64,000 nucleotides of DNA from Ascarosepion bandense (GCA_037127315.1 JBBBDQ010000231.1:185001-249000); one strand, 5' to 3'. Numbered from the stretch's first letter, positions 22,241-32,164 are shown. A program made the numbers and translations. The notes: generated by a model not told the origin, from the letters alone.

Positions 22241-22308
22241 TATGATCGTTGCTGAAGAAACGAGATTTTTCTCGCTGAAATAGCTATACAACTTATGCAG
22301 AATTCATA
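22241..22308 (+). ncRNA. Hammerhead-ribozyme-like motif
   Basis: The parts of a type I hammerhead can be placed. Core 1 is CTGAAGA (22252-22258; fits CUGANGA). Stem II is a hairpin at 22259-22276 with CGAGA pairing TCTCG around a T-rich loop. Core 2 is GAAA (22277-22280). A tiny stem III is AT-AGCT-AT, leaving A22288 as the cleavage-site base. Stem I pairs GTTG (22248-22251) with CAAC (22289-22292) exactly and, after an asymmetric internal loop, TATGA (22241-22245) with TCATA (22304-22308). The predicted cut is after 22288. Such motifs are known from Penelope-like elements and retrozymes in animals. Activity is unproven; stem II has an A-C mismatch. Confidence 0.5.
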
Positions 22309-22317
22309 TTTTATATA

Positions 22318-22830
22318 AATATATATATCTAAACTTATTTATAAATGGAACTTTGTCTGTGCGTGTATGTGTGTGAATGTGAGTGTGTCCGTTATCTACA
22401 AACGAAAACGGCTGAACCAATTTTCTTGAAAATTTAGACTGTTGTACTATAAGCGTCTGCGAGTGTTCTTAGCTTGGTTTGTGTCGAGGTACCCCCAATA
22501 AAAATCGATAATCGAGAAAATCGGGTTATAGAAGGAGTGGTCCGATTTTAATCAAATTTGATACACTCATAGACAAAGACAAAGATATTCAGAAGTTTCA
22601 AGGGTGCAGTTCTTACAATAGTGCAGAAAATCGATAACATATATATATATGTAAAAGGCAAGATGTTTGTGTGTGTGTCTGTTTATCTGCCTTTATATCT
22701 GTATTTTTTTCAGACATTTTTTTTACATTTTGCTTCGAGTTTGGCTCTAAGTAGGATTAATTGTAGTTCTTAGTCTCAGCCATGATACCATTTACTCAGA
22801 GGACATATTTAGCCTTCAAAATTCAGTTCC
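22318..22830 (-). repeat. Dispersed repeat family T, long copy
   Basis: Minus-strand copy: it starts on the plus strand with AACTTATTTATAAATGGAAC and passes AAAACGGCTGAACCAATTTT, a short TA array at 22639-22650, and GATACCATTTACTCAGAGGA. It is truncated before the CCGGCGTTGCTCGGG end. Confidence 0.75.
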
Positions 22831-22839
22831 CCTATGACT

Positions 22840-23022
22840 AAAGAGCCTCATCTGCTATTACTTAAGAGGCTTTGTATTCAAAGTTGTCTTTCTCGAAGGC
22901 TGGTTGACCTAGGACTAAATGACTCAATCTGCACTATTAATTAAGAAGCTTTATAGTTACAATTATTTTTCTCCTAGATTAGTTGGCCTAGGACTGAACA
23001 GCTGAATCTGCACTATTAATTA
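22840..23022. repeat. ~80-bp tandem repeat, 2.3 copies, next to family T
   Basis: Units read CCTAGGACTAAATGACTCAA, TCTGCACTATTAATTAAG, then a pyrimidine-rich stretch ending GGTTGA or GTTGG. Starts are near 22833, 22908 and 22988. They follow directly on the family T copy. Confidence 0.7.
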
Positions 23023-23365
23023 TCGAATCGTGGATGTGAGAAGACAAAATAAACTCAGGCTATATATGAGCCCGACACTTAGAAACCATTCCCCGTCCCA
23101 ATAATACTTACGCCACCCACACGACCCAATCGTGACTGGGTTTTGTCGTATTGTTCTTCCGAACTAGACTACCTGTTCTCAGTATCTTAGGTCACATCCA
23201 TCCATTTCTGATCGCATTATTCCTTAGTGCTTCCGCTATTTTGAATTGTCATTCTTGTAATTTTCCCTGTGAGAAAAATATTTTATTTTGATATATGGAA
23301 ATTCAGCTTTCAAAAGAATTGTACTTACAAGAAGAATTATGTGTAAAAGAATAAATAGTCTTTGA

Positions 23366-23368
<3 letters not shown>

Positions 23369-23421
<53 letters not shown>
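23369..23421. repeat. (TG)n microsatellite
   Basis: About 26 TG units. Confidence 0.95.
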
Positions 23422-23424
<3 letters not shown>

Positions 23425-23505
23425 TGCGCGTTTTTGAGTGTGAGAAATGTGTGATTATTGGTGTTTCTAAGTGTAATGTATAAATGAGTTAGAATATGGG
23501 TCATA

Positions 23506-23508
<3 letters not shown>

Positions 23509-23560
<52 letters not shown>
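23509..23560. repeat. (TG)n microsatellite
   Basis: About 25 TG units, 90 bp after the previous array. Confidence 0.95.
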
Positions 23561-23563
<3 letters not shown>

Positions 23564-23569
23564 GTAAAA

Positions 23570-24080
23570 TTTAAGACTGCATAATTTGGTAAATTGCCAA
23601 GCAGATTTTGGCATGCCATCTACATGATGTTTTACTGAAATACGTCTTTGCCAAAACGAAATCAACACATATCACATCACATAACTAACAAATAAAACAA
23701 AACGAAATAAATTAAAATACATCCAAAAATGCGCCGGCAATTATAGACAGAATTGAAAACATATTTTTTCACATATTACGCTCATATTAAACTTATGTAT
23801 TAAAGACATGCAGAAACACACTCATTGTATATACACACATATGCGAGTGTATGTACTTGCGTGTGTATGTACAAATAACAAGCATACATTGATGTTTATT
23901 GTACATGCTTCAAGTTATGTATGAGAGATATTTATAGAACAAGACCGCTAGAGATAAATTCTTGTACAACTTCACTACAGATTTGATTTTTCTTTCAATA
24001 TATATTGTTGAGAGTAAAATTTTAAGAATAGTAACTATTTCTGCAATTTACGCGTTACTCCTTAGCAATGAATTGAGTTC
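23570..24080. other. AT-rich interval, nothing recognised
   Basis: No coding signal and no repeat shared with the rest of the window. Confidence 0.3.
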
Positions 24081-24084
24081 TTCC

Positions 24085-24278
24085 GGTGACTGGCGTGTGT
24101 ATACACTGCTTATATGTAACTAAAATTTCCCCTCTCTCATTCTATAGATTAGGGAGTGGAGATTCCGAGCAATACCAAATAGGTCGAGTTTTGATCTCGG
24201 CCAGAAGCAAGTAGATGTTTAGCCACACTGATGAATTGTGATACAGCGAAACACGCTTGTATGTGGATGACAAATATA
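24085..24278 (+). mobile_element. SINE-B, diverged subfamily
   Basis: It has GTGACTGGCGTGTGTATACA, box A-like ATAGATTAGGGAGTGGAG, box B-like GGTCGAGTTTTGATCTCGG, GATGAATTGTGATACAGCGA and TATGTGGATGAC. The copy at 33.8 kb shares the same GACTGGCGTSTGT start. Confidence 0.75.
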
Positions 24279-24577
24279 TTCCTGTTATTTAAAAACGTTA
24301 TCGTATATAACTCTATCATCAGTTCGATACTAATGACTAGCCAAGTGTTTTCTTATGCTTGAGAATAGATGATATTAAAAGCCACTGTACTCTCATTCAC
24401 ATTATACATTTTAACCAAGGACTTGTTTACTGGAACACTGACCTTAAGCAACAAGACTACTTTCGTCAGTATTCCTGGCTGTTGCTTTTAAATGAACATT
24501 GATAACTACCTCAGAAAATTAGTATAGTTTTCTCCGTTAATAATATGGCCATTTTGAATTCCGAAATGATAATGCAT

Positions 24578-24739
24578 TTTGCATTCTAAAATAAAATACC
24601 TGCAGAAGTGGCTTGTAAATTTCAATGCGTCTAAGACCAAGCTGTTGTCTGTCAATCATCACAAGCAACCTCTGCTGCCTCTCATAAGGATGGACCAAGT
24701 GAGTCTCCCTGAGGGCAATAAACTGCTCCTTCTCGGCCT
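24578..24739 (+). mobile_element. Older LINE family L copy, segment 1 of a nest
   Basis: The frame reads QKWLVNFNASKTKLLS, then LPEGNKLLLLGL, the RT segment just before the LTLSADFKW block of the 14.7-kb copy. It stops abruptly at the tail of a reverse-oriented LINE at 24740 and resumes near 25831. Confidence 0.75.
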
Positions 24740-25830
24740 TTTTTTTATAATCGTGTCGCCACAAGGAAGGCATTTTACTGCCTCTGTTGTGCAGAGGTTA
24801 AATAGGAGGGATGTTATGAGGAGTGAGAGGTTGCAGGGGGTGTCAGGAAGAGAGCAAAAGAAGGAAGAGATTACTGATATGAGTGGGGTAGACGAGGAGG
24901 AATGTTATGAGGAGTGAGAGGTTACAGGGGGTGCCAGGCAGAGAGTAGGAGAGGGAAGAGAGTACTAATGAGAGTGGGGTGGATGTAGAAAAGCATAAGA
25001 GAGAGAGGATGTAAGTTAATGAGACAGGAGATGACTATTGACTTTAGCTTTAAATTCCTGGAGATTATAACTGTCAGGAAAGCAAGTATGCGGAAGAGAA
25101 TTCCACAGGCGGGAAGTGCGAGAAAAGAAGCTGCTGGAGTAGATTTTGCGTTTAAAATTTATTGGTTTCACAGTAAAAGGGTAGGACATAGTTGCTAATC
25201 TCGTGGCTCGAGGAAATTCGTATATAGAGGGTACCAGTGAGCTAAGTTGATCAGAGCAGAAACCATGAAAGTATTTGTAGAAGAGACACAGGGAAGCGGC
25301 ACTGCGTCGGTGACAAAGCGATTGTATCCTAGCTGCCAAGTCGGGATCGATCACATTACAGATTCTCCGTTGGATTCGGTCGAGGACACCTATGTGAATA
25401 GCAGGAACACCAGACAAGATATGGCTGCAATACTCAATGCACGGGTGGATGGTAGAATTGTATATGTGCAGGATTGTTTTGGACGGGAAAAACTTCCTAG
25501 CCCTACACAGAGAACCGACTTTCTTAGCAGCGGATTTAGCTATGGATTCTATATAGTTCTTCTATTTGAGGTCTGGTGTGAGAGTTAAACCGAGGAGACG
25601 CAGTGTTTCGCTTTCAGGGAGAGAAGCCTGATTCATGTTAATAGGCGGGAGGAACGATTGTCTGTGGTGGTTATTAGAGAGCAGCTTCGATTTGGAAGCA
25701 TTAAAATTTACGAACCATTTCTTACTCCAGTCCACCACGGATTAGAGGCTCTTTTCAAGCTCGGCAGCGAGGTTTGCTTTTTCAGCCTCGGTAGATTTTT
25801 GATCGTGACGAGAGTAAACCGTCTTTCTAT
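24740..25830 (-). mobile_element. LINE family L, minus strand, inserted into an older copy
   Basis: On the minus strand the tail ends in CACGATTATAAAAAAA at 24740. Reading inward, a 133-codon frame (25417-25016) carries GVLDRIQRRICNVIDPDL, SAASLCLFYKYFHGFCSDQL and RTSRLWNSLPHTCFPDSYN and ends in LLSH. Upstream on the same strand are KVGSLCRARKFFPSKT and WFVNFNASKSKLLS, interrupted by one or two stops. The 5' truncation is near 25830. The protein is an RT C-terminus with a few lesions. This is the second-best copy in the window. Confidence 0.85.
24805..24986. repeat. 91-bp purine-rich tandem duplication in a LINE 3' UTR
   Basis: GATGTTATGAGGAGTGAGAG at about 24809 recurs as AATGTTATGAGGAGTGAGAG at about 24900. 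The period is 91 bp over two copies. It lies in the 3' UTR of the minus-strand LINE. Confidence 0.85.
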
Positions 25831-25897
25831 CTCAAGTAGAACCATTACATTGTCAATAGCTAAATCCACTGCTAGGAAAATTGGGTCACTGTGTCGG
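25831..25897 (+). mobile_element. Older LINE copy, segment 2 of the nest
   Basis: Carries CAATAGCTAAATCCACTGCT, then GGGTCACTGTGTCGG, equal to the SIAKSTA-x-KIGSLCR block at 45.0 kb. It is cut off at 25897 by an LTR. Confidence 0.75.
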
Positions 25898-26764
25898 TGT
25901 AACACCCCAACGGACGGTCCAAACAATTTCTCCGGCGGCCGTTCTCCACGCTGTGATGTTGCCGGGAGTTTGTTGAAAAAGCCGGAGTTTCAAGCTATAG
26001 GGGACAAGATTGATGAGTTGAAACGATGCTTTATTTCATTTAGAGTTAGTTTTTCGGTTGGGGCAGGCGAATGTGACACACAGCTCTAACTCCATTTAAC
26101 GGAGATCGAATTCCGAACTGACTAACTCAAGACGAACGGAGGTTCTACTTCAAGCACACGCCCGGCGAAACTAACTCAACTCAACTGATCTGACTCGGAA
26201 AAATCACTTGTATTTATTTAAAATTAATCCGGAAATCCGAAAATGCTTTAGATCACCTGGTGATAAGCACTGGCGACTGTAAGTCCGAAATTTCAGGGTA
26301 CTTAATTTTTCCCTCCTTTGATGTGTAAACATCCTGCAGACACCTAGTCTGTACTTAGCCTTACTATTTTTTCCAGGATTTTTTTATCTTTTTATCTTAA
26401 TAAAGCTTCCGCCGGAACATTCCTAATGTGTGGTCAAGATACAGTAAAAGACAGCCTTTGACCTGGTCATTCAAAACCCTATTTCCTGAACTTTATCTCT
26501 TATCACATTAAATCACTGAGTCAAATATTTACCGGAAGAGTGGTAGGATTTAAAACAGAAATCTGATACGCTTTTTTCTTCCACAATTTTCCTCATAAAA
26601 TAAAAAGCGTTTATTTATTTATTTTTTCTCTTCTTTTTCATTTTTGTTAAACGAAACATGCTTTTAATCTATTCTCTATTCTTAACCATTTTCTATTTTA
26701 ATCTATTATAATAAAATACATATTTTACAAAGCACCTTAATATACGCCTAGTTATCGTGTCACA
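25898..26764. mobile_element. Solo LTR with 4-bp target duplication
   Basis: The 867-bp insert starts TGTAACACCCC and ends GTGTCACA, giving the TG...CA termini of an LTR with a short TGT/ACA inverted repeat. TCGG stands on both sides (25894-25897 and 26765-26768). The interrupted LINE resumes exactly: GTCACTGTGTCGG to the left and GCCAGGATGTTTTTCCTCCT to the right, as in the uninterrupted copy at 45.05 kb. Inside is AATAAAG at about 26399, a possible polyadenylation signal. No internal coding region is present, as expected after LTR-LTR recombination. A 4-bp duplication fits Ty3/gypsy-type integrases. Confidence 0.78.
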
Positions 26765-26960
26765 TCGGGCCAGGATGTTTTTCCTCCTGAATCCATCTTG
26801 CATATATACAAATCAACCATCCGTCCGTGCATGGAATACTGCTGTCATATATCGTCAGGCGCACCCGCTATTCATCTCAGTGTTCTTTAAGGCTCCAAAG
26901 AAGAATCAGTAATGTGATAGGTGCCGACATGGCTGCTCGACTCCAGCCACTTTCTCACTT
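26765..26960 (+). mobile_element. Older LINE copy, segment 3 of the nest
   Basis: Continues with TCCATCTTGCATATATACAA, ATACTGCTGTCATATATCGT and AGAATCAGTAATGTGATAGG (RRI-x-NVIG), then breaks down near 26960 without a 3' tail. Confidence 0.75.
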
Positions 26961-27350
26961 ATACTTAACATCAGGAAACGTCTATAGATAGGTAAGCCAC
27001 CTAATGCTAAGAAGCCCAGTCATTATACGTAACTAATTAATACAAGTAAAATTGTAAGTGTTTTTTTTAGTATTAAATTAAGTTTTGTCAGTTTTGATTG
27101 ACATTTTTGCTGCTTATCAAATACTTAGTAGGTTATTTAAAGCTAGAAAATATTTATCGATTGTAATTTCTTTTCTTTGTGATAAATATTTAATGATAAA
27201 TGGCCTATTAATTAAACCACAGTTGGGAGCGGAGATGAATAAGATTCATACATTTCCTATGAGTATGTGCACAGAAGTGAATAGAACTGATCTGGAAATT
27301 GAAGTCTGCTTTCTGACTTCAACCCTAATCTAGTCCTCCATCGGCACATC
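26961..27350. other. Unassigned interval with an 82-codon ORF
   Basis: The frame at 27085-27333 has a SINE-A-like phrase near its end (GCACAGAAGTGAATAGAACT with CTGGAAATTGAAGTCTGCTT), so its last third is probably SINE-derived. I see no recognised protein. Confidence 0.3.
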
Positions 27351-27352
27351 AA

Positions 27353-27474
27353 AGCTTTCAACTCCTGGCATTTTCAAATTGTTAGGCATTTAGTTACTTT
27401 CCAGGACTGACTTTGCTTAACTTCGGTGATCTTATGAGAACTGAAATTTCAATGCGATATGACCGTCAGCCCAT
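27353..27474 (-). repeat. 5S rRNA-derived repeat
   Basis: Minus strand: TGACGGTCATATCGCATTGA, then CTCATAAGATCACCGAAGTT, AAGCAAAGTCAGTCCTGG and a poor 3' third ending GAAAATGCCAGGAGTTG. The order and about 120-bp length match 5S rRNA. The internal promoter part is best kept. Confidence 0.7.
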
Positions 27475-28175
27475 TGTATCTAAAAGTATTTTAGAATCTT
27501 GGGTATGACGGTAGACTGCATCTGGCAGCAAGGCCTCAGACTAGGAGATTGTGAGAGGCATAGAACCACCTCTTTATTGCTGTTGTTCCCAGATTCACCC
27601 TGACCCAGAGTGGTAGCATCTTTTAAGGTCCCAGCTATGGGCAAATAGATAACGCAAAAACTGGGGTCAAAACACTATGAAAGTATAAAAATACCTTTTT
27701 ATACAAATATATACATAAAATAGACTTTATAGAAAAATGTGGCCATCAATACATTTTTGAAGGAAAAAAATTATTACAATAACACATTTTGAATAAAAAA
27801 ACAAAACATTAACCTAAGACATTTGTGAAGGATAAAAAAAAGATTAGCAGCAATACGTGTTGAATACAAAACTAGAAGACATCTTCAGGTTTCTAAAATT
27901 AAAAAACTAAAAAAAATTCATCAAAATCTGACTAAGTCAAAATTCTCACTATAACCAAACATTAAAAAAAGTTAAAACCTCGACATTTTTGGCATTAAAT
28001 AACCCACATAGGTTGACATGCGTTAAAAAAAACTCAAATAAATGTATTTTGGAGAAAAGGCATTATATTTAACACCGCATTTTATATAGAAAATTCCGAA
28101 ATTAGTGTATTTTCTACATATATTCGGCTAACATTTATTTCTCTTTAATCAGCAATACAGTTTGTCCCTCAATTA
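27475..28175. other. A-rich interval, nothing recognised
   Basis: Poly-A tracts are frequent. No coding signal. Confidence 0.3.
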
Positions 28176-28177
28176 CC

Positions 28178-28180
28178 AAC

Positions 28181-28262
<82 letters not shown>
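28178..28262. repeat. (TTA)n(TA)n microsatellite
   Basis: About 16 ATT units followed by about 17 TA units. Confidence 0.95.
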
Positions 28263-28265
<3 letters not shown>

Positions 28266-28536
28266 ATTATTCTTTTAGAGCTTATCAACCTTTTGAACTT
28301 TATATTTAAAACGGTAACATATTTCTTAGTTTATTTATTTTATTTGCGAGCAAATATTGTATTAGGATTTCTTTTTAAGATAATAATGATTTTCAGATAC
28401 AAGTCCTACAATTTAACCCATAGATTGAAGACAGAAGTACATACATGTATTTCGCAATAATATTTGCTCACGGAGATATAACATACTCTGGAATTAGAAA
28501 TCGAGGTTCAATTCCGAGTAGTTATACATACATCTA

Positions 28537-28655
28537 AACTTACAACACCTTGATTTTCTAAGCAGTCACCCATTGCTCATAAGCAAACTTGATGTTGCTT
28601 AACTTTGGTGATCATACGAGAACCAGTGTTTTCAATGTGATATGGCCGTAAGCCA
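28537..28655 (-). repeat. 5S rRNA-derived unit, near full length (119 bp)
   Basis: Minus strand: GGCTTACGGCCATATCACAT, then CTCGTATGATCACCAAAGTT, AAGCAACATCAAGTTTGCTT, ATGAGCAATGGGTGACTG and AAGGTGTTGTAAGTT. It spans the whole 5S rRNA with box A, intermediate element and box C regions recognisable. Its length is close to the normal 119-121 nt. Substitutions make it unlikely to be a working gene. It is followed by 5S-derived units at 28687 and 28790 in the same direction. Confidence 0.75.
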
Positions 28656-28686
28656 CAATCCTCACCCATGCATGCTTACAATCTTA

Positions 28687-28832
28687 ATGTACTGACTGGG
28701 TTCGACGTTGTTTAACTTCAGTGATCGAACGAATTTAAAAACAGGTGTTTCAACGTGATATTTTCGTAAGCCACATCACCCACACATCCAAGCTTACACG
28801 GCTGATATTCACAAACGGGCACCTATCTATAC
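28687..28832 (-). repeat. Two further partial 5S rRNA-derived units in tandem
   Basis: Unit 28687-28773 reads on the minus strand GGCTTACGAAAATATCACGT, CGATCACTGAAGTTAAACAA and CGTCGAACCCAGTCAGTAC. Unit 28790-28832 is a 3' third: AGATAGGTGCCCGTTTGTGA, ATATCAGCCGTGTAAGCTT. About 15-20 bp of spacer join the units. Confidence 0.7.
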
Positions 28833-28975
28833 TACCGGCCTTAATGATTAGGCTATCCCAGTGTTTTTAAAAAAATGATGTATTTAATACTATTTTTTAA
28901 TATTTATTGCCAAGTAAATGAAAATAGAATGATACTTTTGTTAATACTGCACAATAACACGTTCATCAAATTAGT

Positions 28976-28996
28976 ATATATATATATATATATATA

Positions 28997-29038
<42 letters not shown>
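28976..29038. repeat. (TA)n(TG)n microsatellite
   Basis: TA units then about 20 TG units, lying between two groups of 5S-derived units. Confidence 0.95.
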
Positions 29039-29040
<2 letters not shown>

Positions 29041-29242
29041 GCAGTTTCATCAAAATAACCTCCTTTTGCTTTTACAATGGCTGCACATACTCTAGGCATC
29101 CTTTCCACATTTTTTAAAAATAATCCTCCGACAATTGTTCTACTTTTATTTAGAATTATCCACTTGGCCATAAATACTAAAATAGTATAAAATACATAAT
29201 TTTTTTAAACTGAAGTGGCCTAATAATTATGGTCAGTAGTAT

Positions 29243-29448
29243 AGGTACTGAGCGGGATCGACGTTGCCTAGTTTCCGTGATTTTACAAGAACTTGTGTTT
29301 CAATGTGATATGGCCAATACCACTAACAATTTTACAGACCCTAGCATTTTCCAAGTTTTCACCTATCTAGGTGCAGAGCAGGCTTGGCTTAGCTTGACGT
29401 CGGTAATCGTACAAGAACCGGTGTTTCAACCAGATATTGGCGTAAACT
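29243..29448 (-). repeat. Two 5S rRNA-derived units in tandem
   Basis: Minus strand: the upstream unit (29448-29329) has GTTTACGCCAATATCTGGTT, GTACGATTACCGACGTCAAG, CCTGCTCTGCACCTAGATAG and GAAAATGCTAGGGTCTGTAA; it is full length at 120 bp. The next unit (29322-29243) has TTGGCCATATCACATTGAAA, then AAAATCACGGAAACTAGGCA and CGCTCAGTACCT, truncated at its 3' end. Confidence 0.72.
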
Positions 29449-29454
29449 TCTGCT

Positions 29455-30190
29455 GTTGATAATAGATTTTAGTTTTGCATTGTCATAACAATGTTTTTTT
29501 CGTGTGTATCATTATTACACAATTCAGTAATATAAACAGCTTACTTATCAACAATAACTCTTCCAAACACGTCGTCGACGAGTAAAGAAAATTAGATTTT
29601 AAAATATCACCACGACCGACACAAAAATAATTTAACAGAAACAGCCATCCTGATAACAGCAAAAATAAAAAAAAAACATCATTAACTTATTTTATCGAAA
29701 CCAGATGCTTTGTAATTATTAACAAGATGGGAGTTCATTAAAAGTATAATTAACAGCTACATATCAGTTAATGATGTAGCAAATATCTTAGCTTTATCAT
29801 TTACTATGAAGAGTAACTAATCAGTACCAAATAGTCGGAACCTTAAATATACCTCCCATATAAAAACACTGTTTACTTTTATAAATACTTGTGTCCTTTA
29901 GTAGATCGCATCTCCAGTAACAATACTCCCCAAATAACATTATTCTCTCGCATTGCTCACACAAATACGGCACTATCTCGTCAGCCAACTTGTCATTCAT
30001 CGAAATTCATTAGCATATCGATTATCACATCGAACAGAATATACGAATGTTTTGAAATAATATGAGTAGATGAGGGGAAAGATTCAGAATACTGAAAGAT
30101 CTGGATCAAAGTTTGTTTTTTTTCACTCTCGTTTAAAGACATCTACCGTTTCTTGTCAGTCATTTCAGGGAATGAGCCCTACTGGTCATG
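29455..30190. other. AT-rich interval, nothing recognised
   Basis: No coding signal. No repeat shared with the rest of the window was noticed. Confidence 0.3.
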
Positions 30191-30346
30191 TATATCTAGG
30201 CTATTTAACCAATAGCTGGAGGAAGAAGAGACAGATTAATAACTTTTCCAAGGGTATTTGCGCAGAAGTGAATGCAACTGGAAATCGAACTCTGCTCTCA
30301 GATTTCTCGTTCCAACCGATATTCACTGCACCACAACGCAAATCTT
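30190..30346 (-). mobile_element. SINE-A, 5' half
   Basis: Minus strand: GCGTTGTGGTGCAGTGAATA, box B-like GAGTTCGATTTCC, AATACCCTTGGAAAAGTTAT and CTATTGGTTAAATAGC. The 3' hairpin end is missing or unrecognisable. The 104-codon plus-strand frame across it is a shadow. Confidence 0.75.
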
Positions 30347-30681
30347 TCGCACGCGGAGATACAATTATACAAATAAAGAAGTAAGTGATTAAAAGGTTAA
30401 TAAATGGCATTCGAACGTGTGCTTAAAATATTTAAAATGCTCATAAAATATCTATAATGTTTATAGAATAGTTAATACATCTGGTACTGGCAAACTCTGC
30501 GAAACTGCTGTAAAGTAGGGCAAGTCGATTTTGAAAGCATGATATTGTACTACATTTGGAAGTTGGTGTTTGACGATGTAAACTCTACTTCTCTGTGCCG
30601 TGTCCGTTAAGGACGTAGATAATCATAGCCCTCAACTTCTCCCTATCACTTATCAATCTTAATACCCTTTCTCCTGTTATT

Positions 30682-31116
30682 CTAATCAATCCGTGATCCA
30701 CCATCCATCAAGCCCATCATGTATGTCGTGCGCTGCTTCCTCTTGTCCCTCTTCTCCTCAATCCAACCCATAAGAATCAGGTTCTTGACGCCCTCCTTTT
30801 TCATTATATGTCTCCAAAACTTCATCTGTCTTTTCCCAATGTTAAGTATCAGTTTCCTTTTTGGAGAGTATAGACTCTCCAAAACCTTGTAATTGCTCGT
30901 GTGCTTCATCCATGGTATCCTCAGCATCCTTCTGTAGAACTTCATTTCGGTTGCTTCAAGTTTTTCCTTCATTTTCGATGAAATTGTCCAACAGAGATGG
31001 ATGGACAATTGAAGAACATACGTCACATAAGCATCCATTACTCTTTCCTTCGTTTCCAGCGAAATGTTCCTGTCTCTTAATACTCTATTCAGCTTCTGGA
31101 AAACATCTTTCGCCAA
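30682..31116 (-). pseudogene. RTE-like LINE, C-terminal RT fragment
   Basis: A 144-codon open frame on the minus strand holds FQKLNRVLRDRNISLETKER, WTISSKMKEKLEATEMKFYR, RMLRIPWMKHTSNYKVLE, LNIGKRQMKFWRHIMKKEG and NLILMGWIEEKRDKRKQR. This is the conserved tail of RTE-type non-LTR retrotransposon proteins (the kind often annotated as craniofacial development protein 2-like or endonuclease-reverse transcriptase). Upstream RT and endonuclease parts are absent, so it is a 5'-truncated copy; the ORF has no stop in this part, which is better preserved than most elements here. A second, shorter copy lies at 50.9-51.2 kb on the same strand. Confidence 0.85.
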
Positions 31117-31179
31117 GACAATATACCTTTAGATCTTCGTTTCGCACTTTTGAAATATTTGTTTCACAAATCCATTTTT

Positions 31180-31555
31180 ATAGGAATCGCGTTCAAAGAT
31201 TAAGTTTAGGTTTAAAATCATATTGCTGGAAGTTCACTGTAACGCTCAATGTAAACCTTACTGCACAGGCTTATAAATATTATAATTTACTGAAGCTTAA
31301 CAGTTTGTATATGGACAAGATGCATGACACAAAAACAATATTACTCAATCAATGATAAATCAAATAAAACCTTCATTAACTTCAAACTCAAATTATACTG
31401 AATGATTTAGTTATATCATGAAGTAATATGTTATACTTTTAGTAGGATTTTCAATATGCACTACAAATTTCAAACATTTTGTCTTATATTTTGTGCCCAT
31501 CAGTAGTATCGTTTTATATACACTTTACATAATTTATAGCAAAGCCAAGTAATGA
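31180..31555 (+). repeat. Unclassified repeat family U, copy 1
   Basis: Landmarks are AAAGATTAAGTTTAGGTTTA, AGGCTTATAAATATTATAAT, CAGTTTGTATATGGACAAGA and a 3' part TTTTATATACACTTTACATA. It matches 31770-32160 in direct orientation and 38890-39295 in inverse orientation. There is no coding or terminal-repeat signature. Confidence 0.7.
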
Positions 31556-31769
31556 GTTGATATATTTATCAGCGTGTGCACACAGGCACCTAGATCCCTA
31601 CGCCTGATTAAAATATGCCTATGATTGAGCGTTGACATCTGCACAGTGTTTGACGTAACGATGCAGGTGTCTGTGATTGTGCATTAGGATGTGTCAATTT
31701 TGGAAATGTTTGAATGCTGATGTTTGACATGTAAAATAAGAACACAAAATATTTTCCAAACCGTTTTCG

Positions 31770-32160
31770 TTTTTTTAGAAACGAGTTTAAAGATTAAAAT
31801 TAGGTTCAAAATCGTAGCGTTGCAATTTTATTCCGGTGAGTAGTGAAAGCCTATCAATAAAAAATTAAAAAACCCAGCCTTATAAAATTTATAATTGGTT
31901 GAAGCTTTTCAAATTGTATATGGACAAAATATATGGAACAAACATATTATTGCTAAAGTATTGTGTCATCAAATAAGACATTCATTTACGTGAAAGTGCC
32001 ATAATACTGAACAATTTCTTCATATTATGATGTAATATTTTATACATTTCATTAGTTTTTATAGGATTTTCAGTAAATAATGCAAATTTAAAACATTTCT
32101 TCTTATAATTCATGGCGAACAGTATTATGGTGTTATATACACTTTTATCTAATTTTGGAT
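31770..32160 (+). repeat. Unclassified repeat family U, copy 2
   Basis: Same order as copy 1, about 590 bp downstream: AAAGATTAAAATTAGGTTCA, GCCTTATAAAATTTATAATT, AAATTGTATATGGACAAAAT and TTATATACACTTTTATCTAA. Divergence between the two is substantial. Confidence 0.7.
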
Positions 32161-32164
32161 TTTA

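Noticed and set aside
28537..28655. A functional 5S rRNA gene
   Set aside because: Too many substitutions in conserved stems and no poly-T terminator at the 3' end.
30861..31355. A 164-codon plus-strand gene
   Set aside because: Antisense shadow of the RTE C-terminus at 30682-31116, running into repeat family U.
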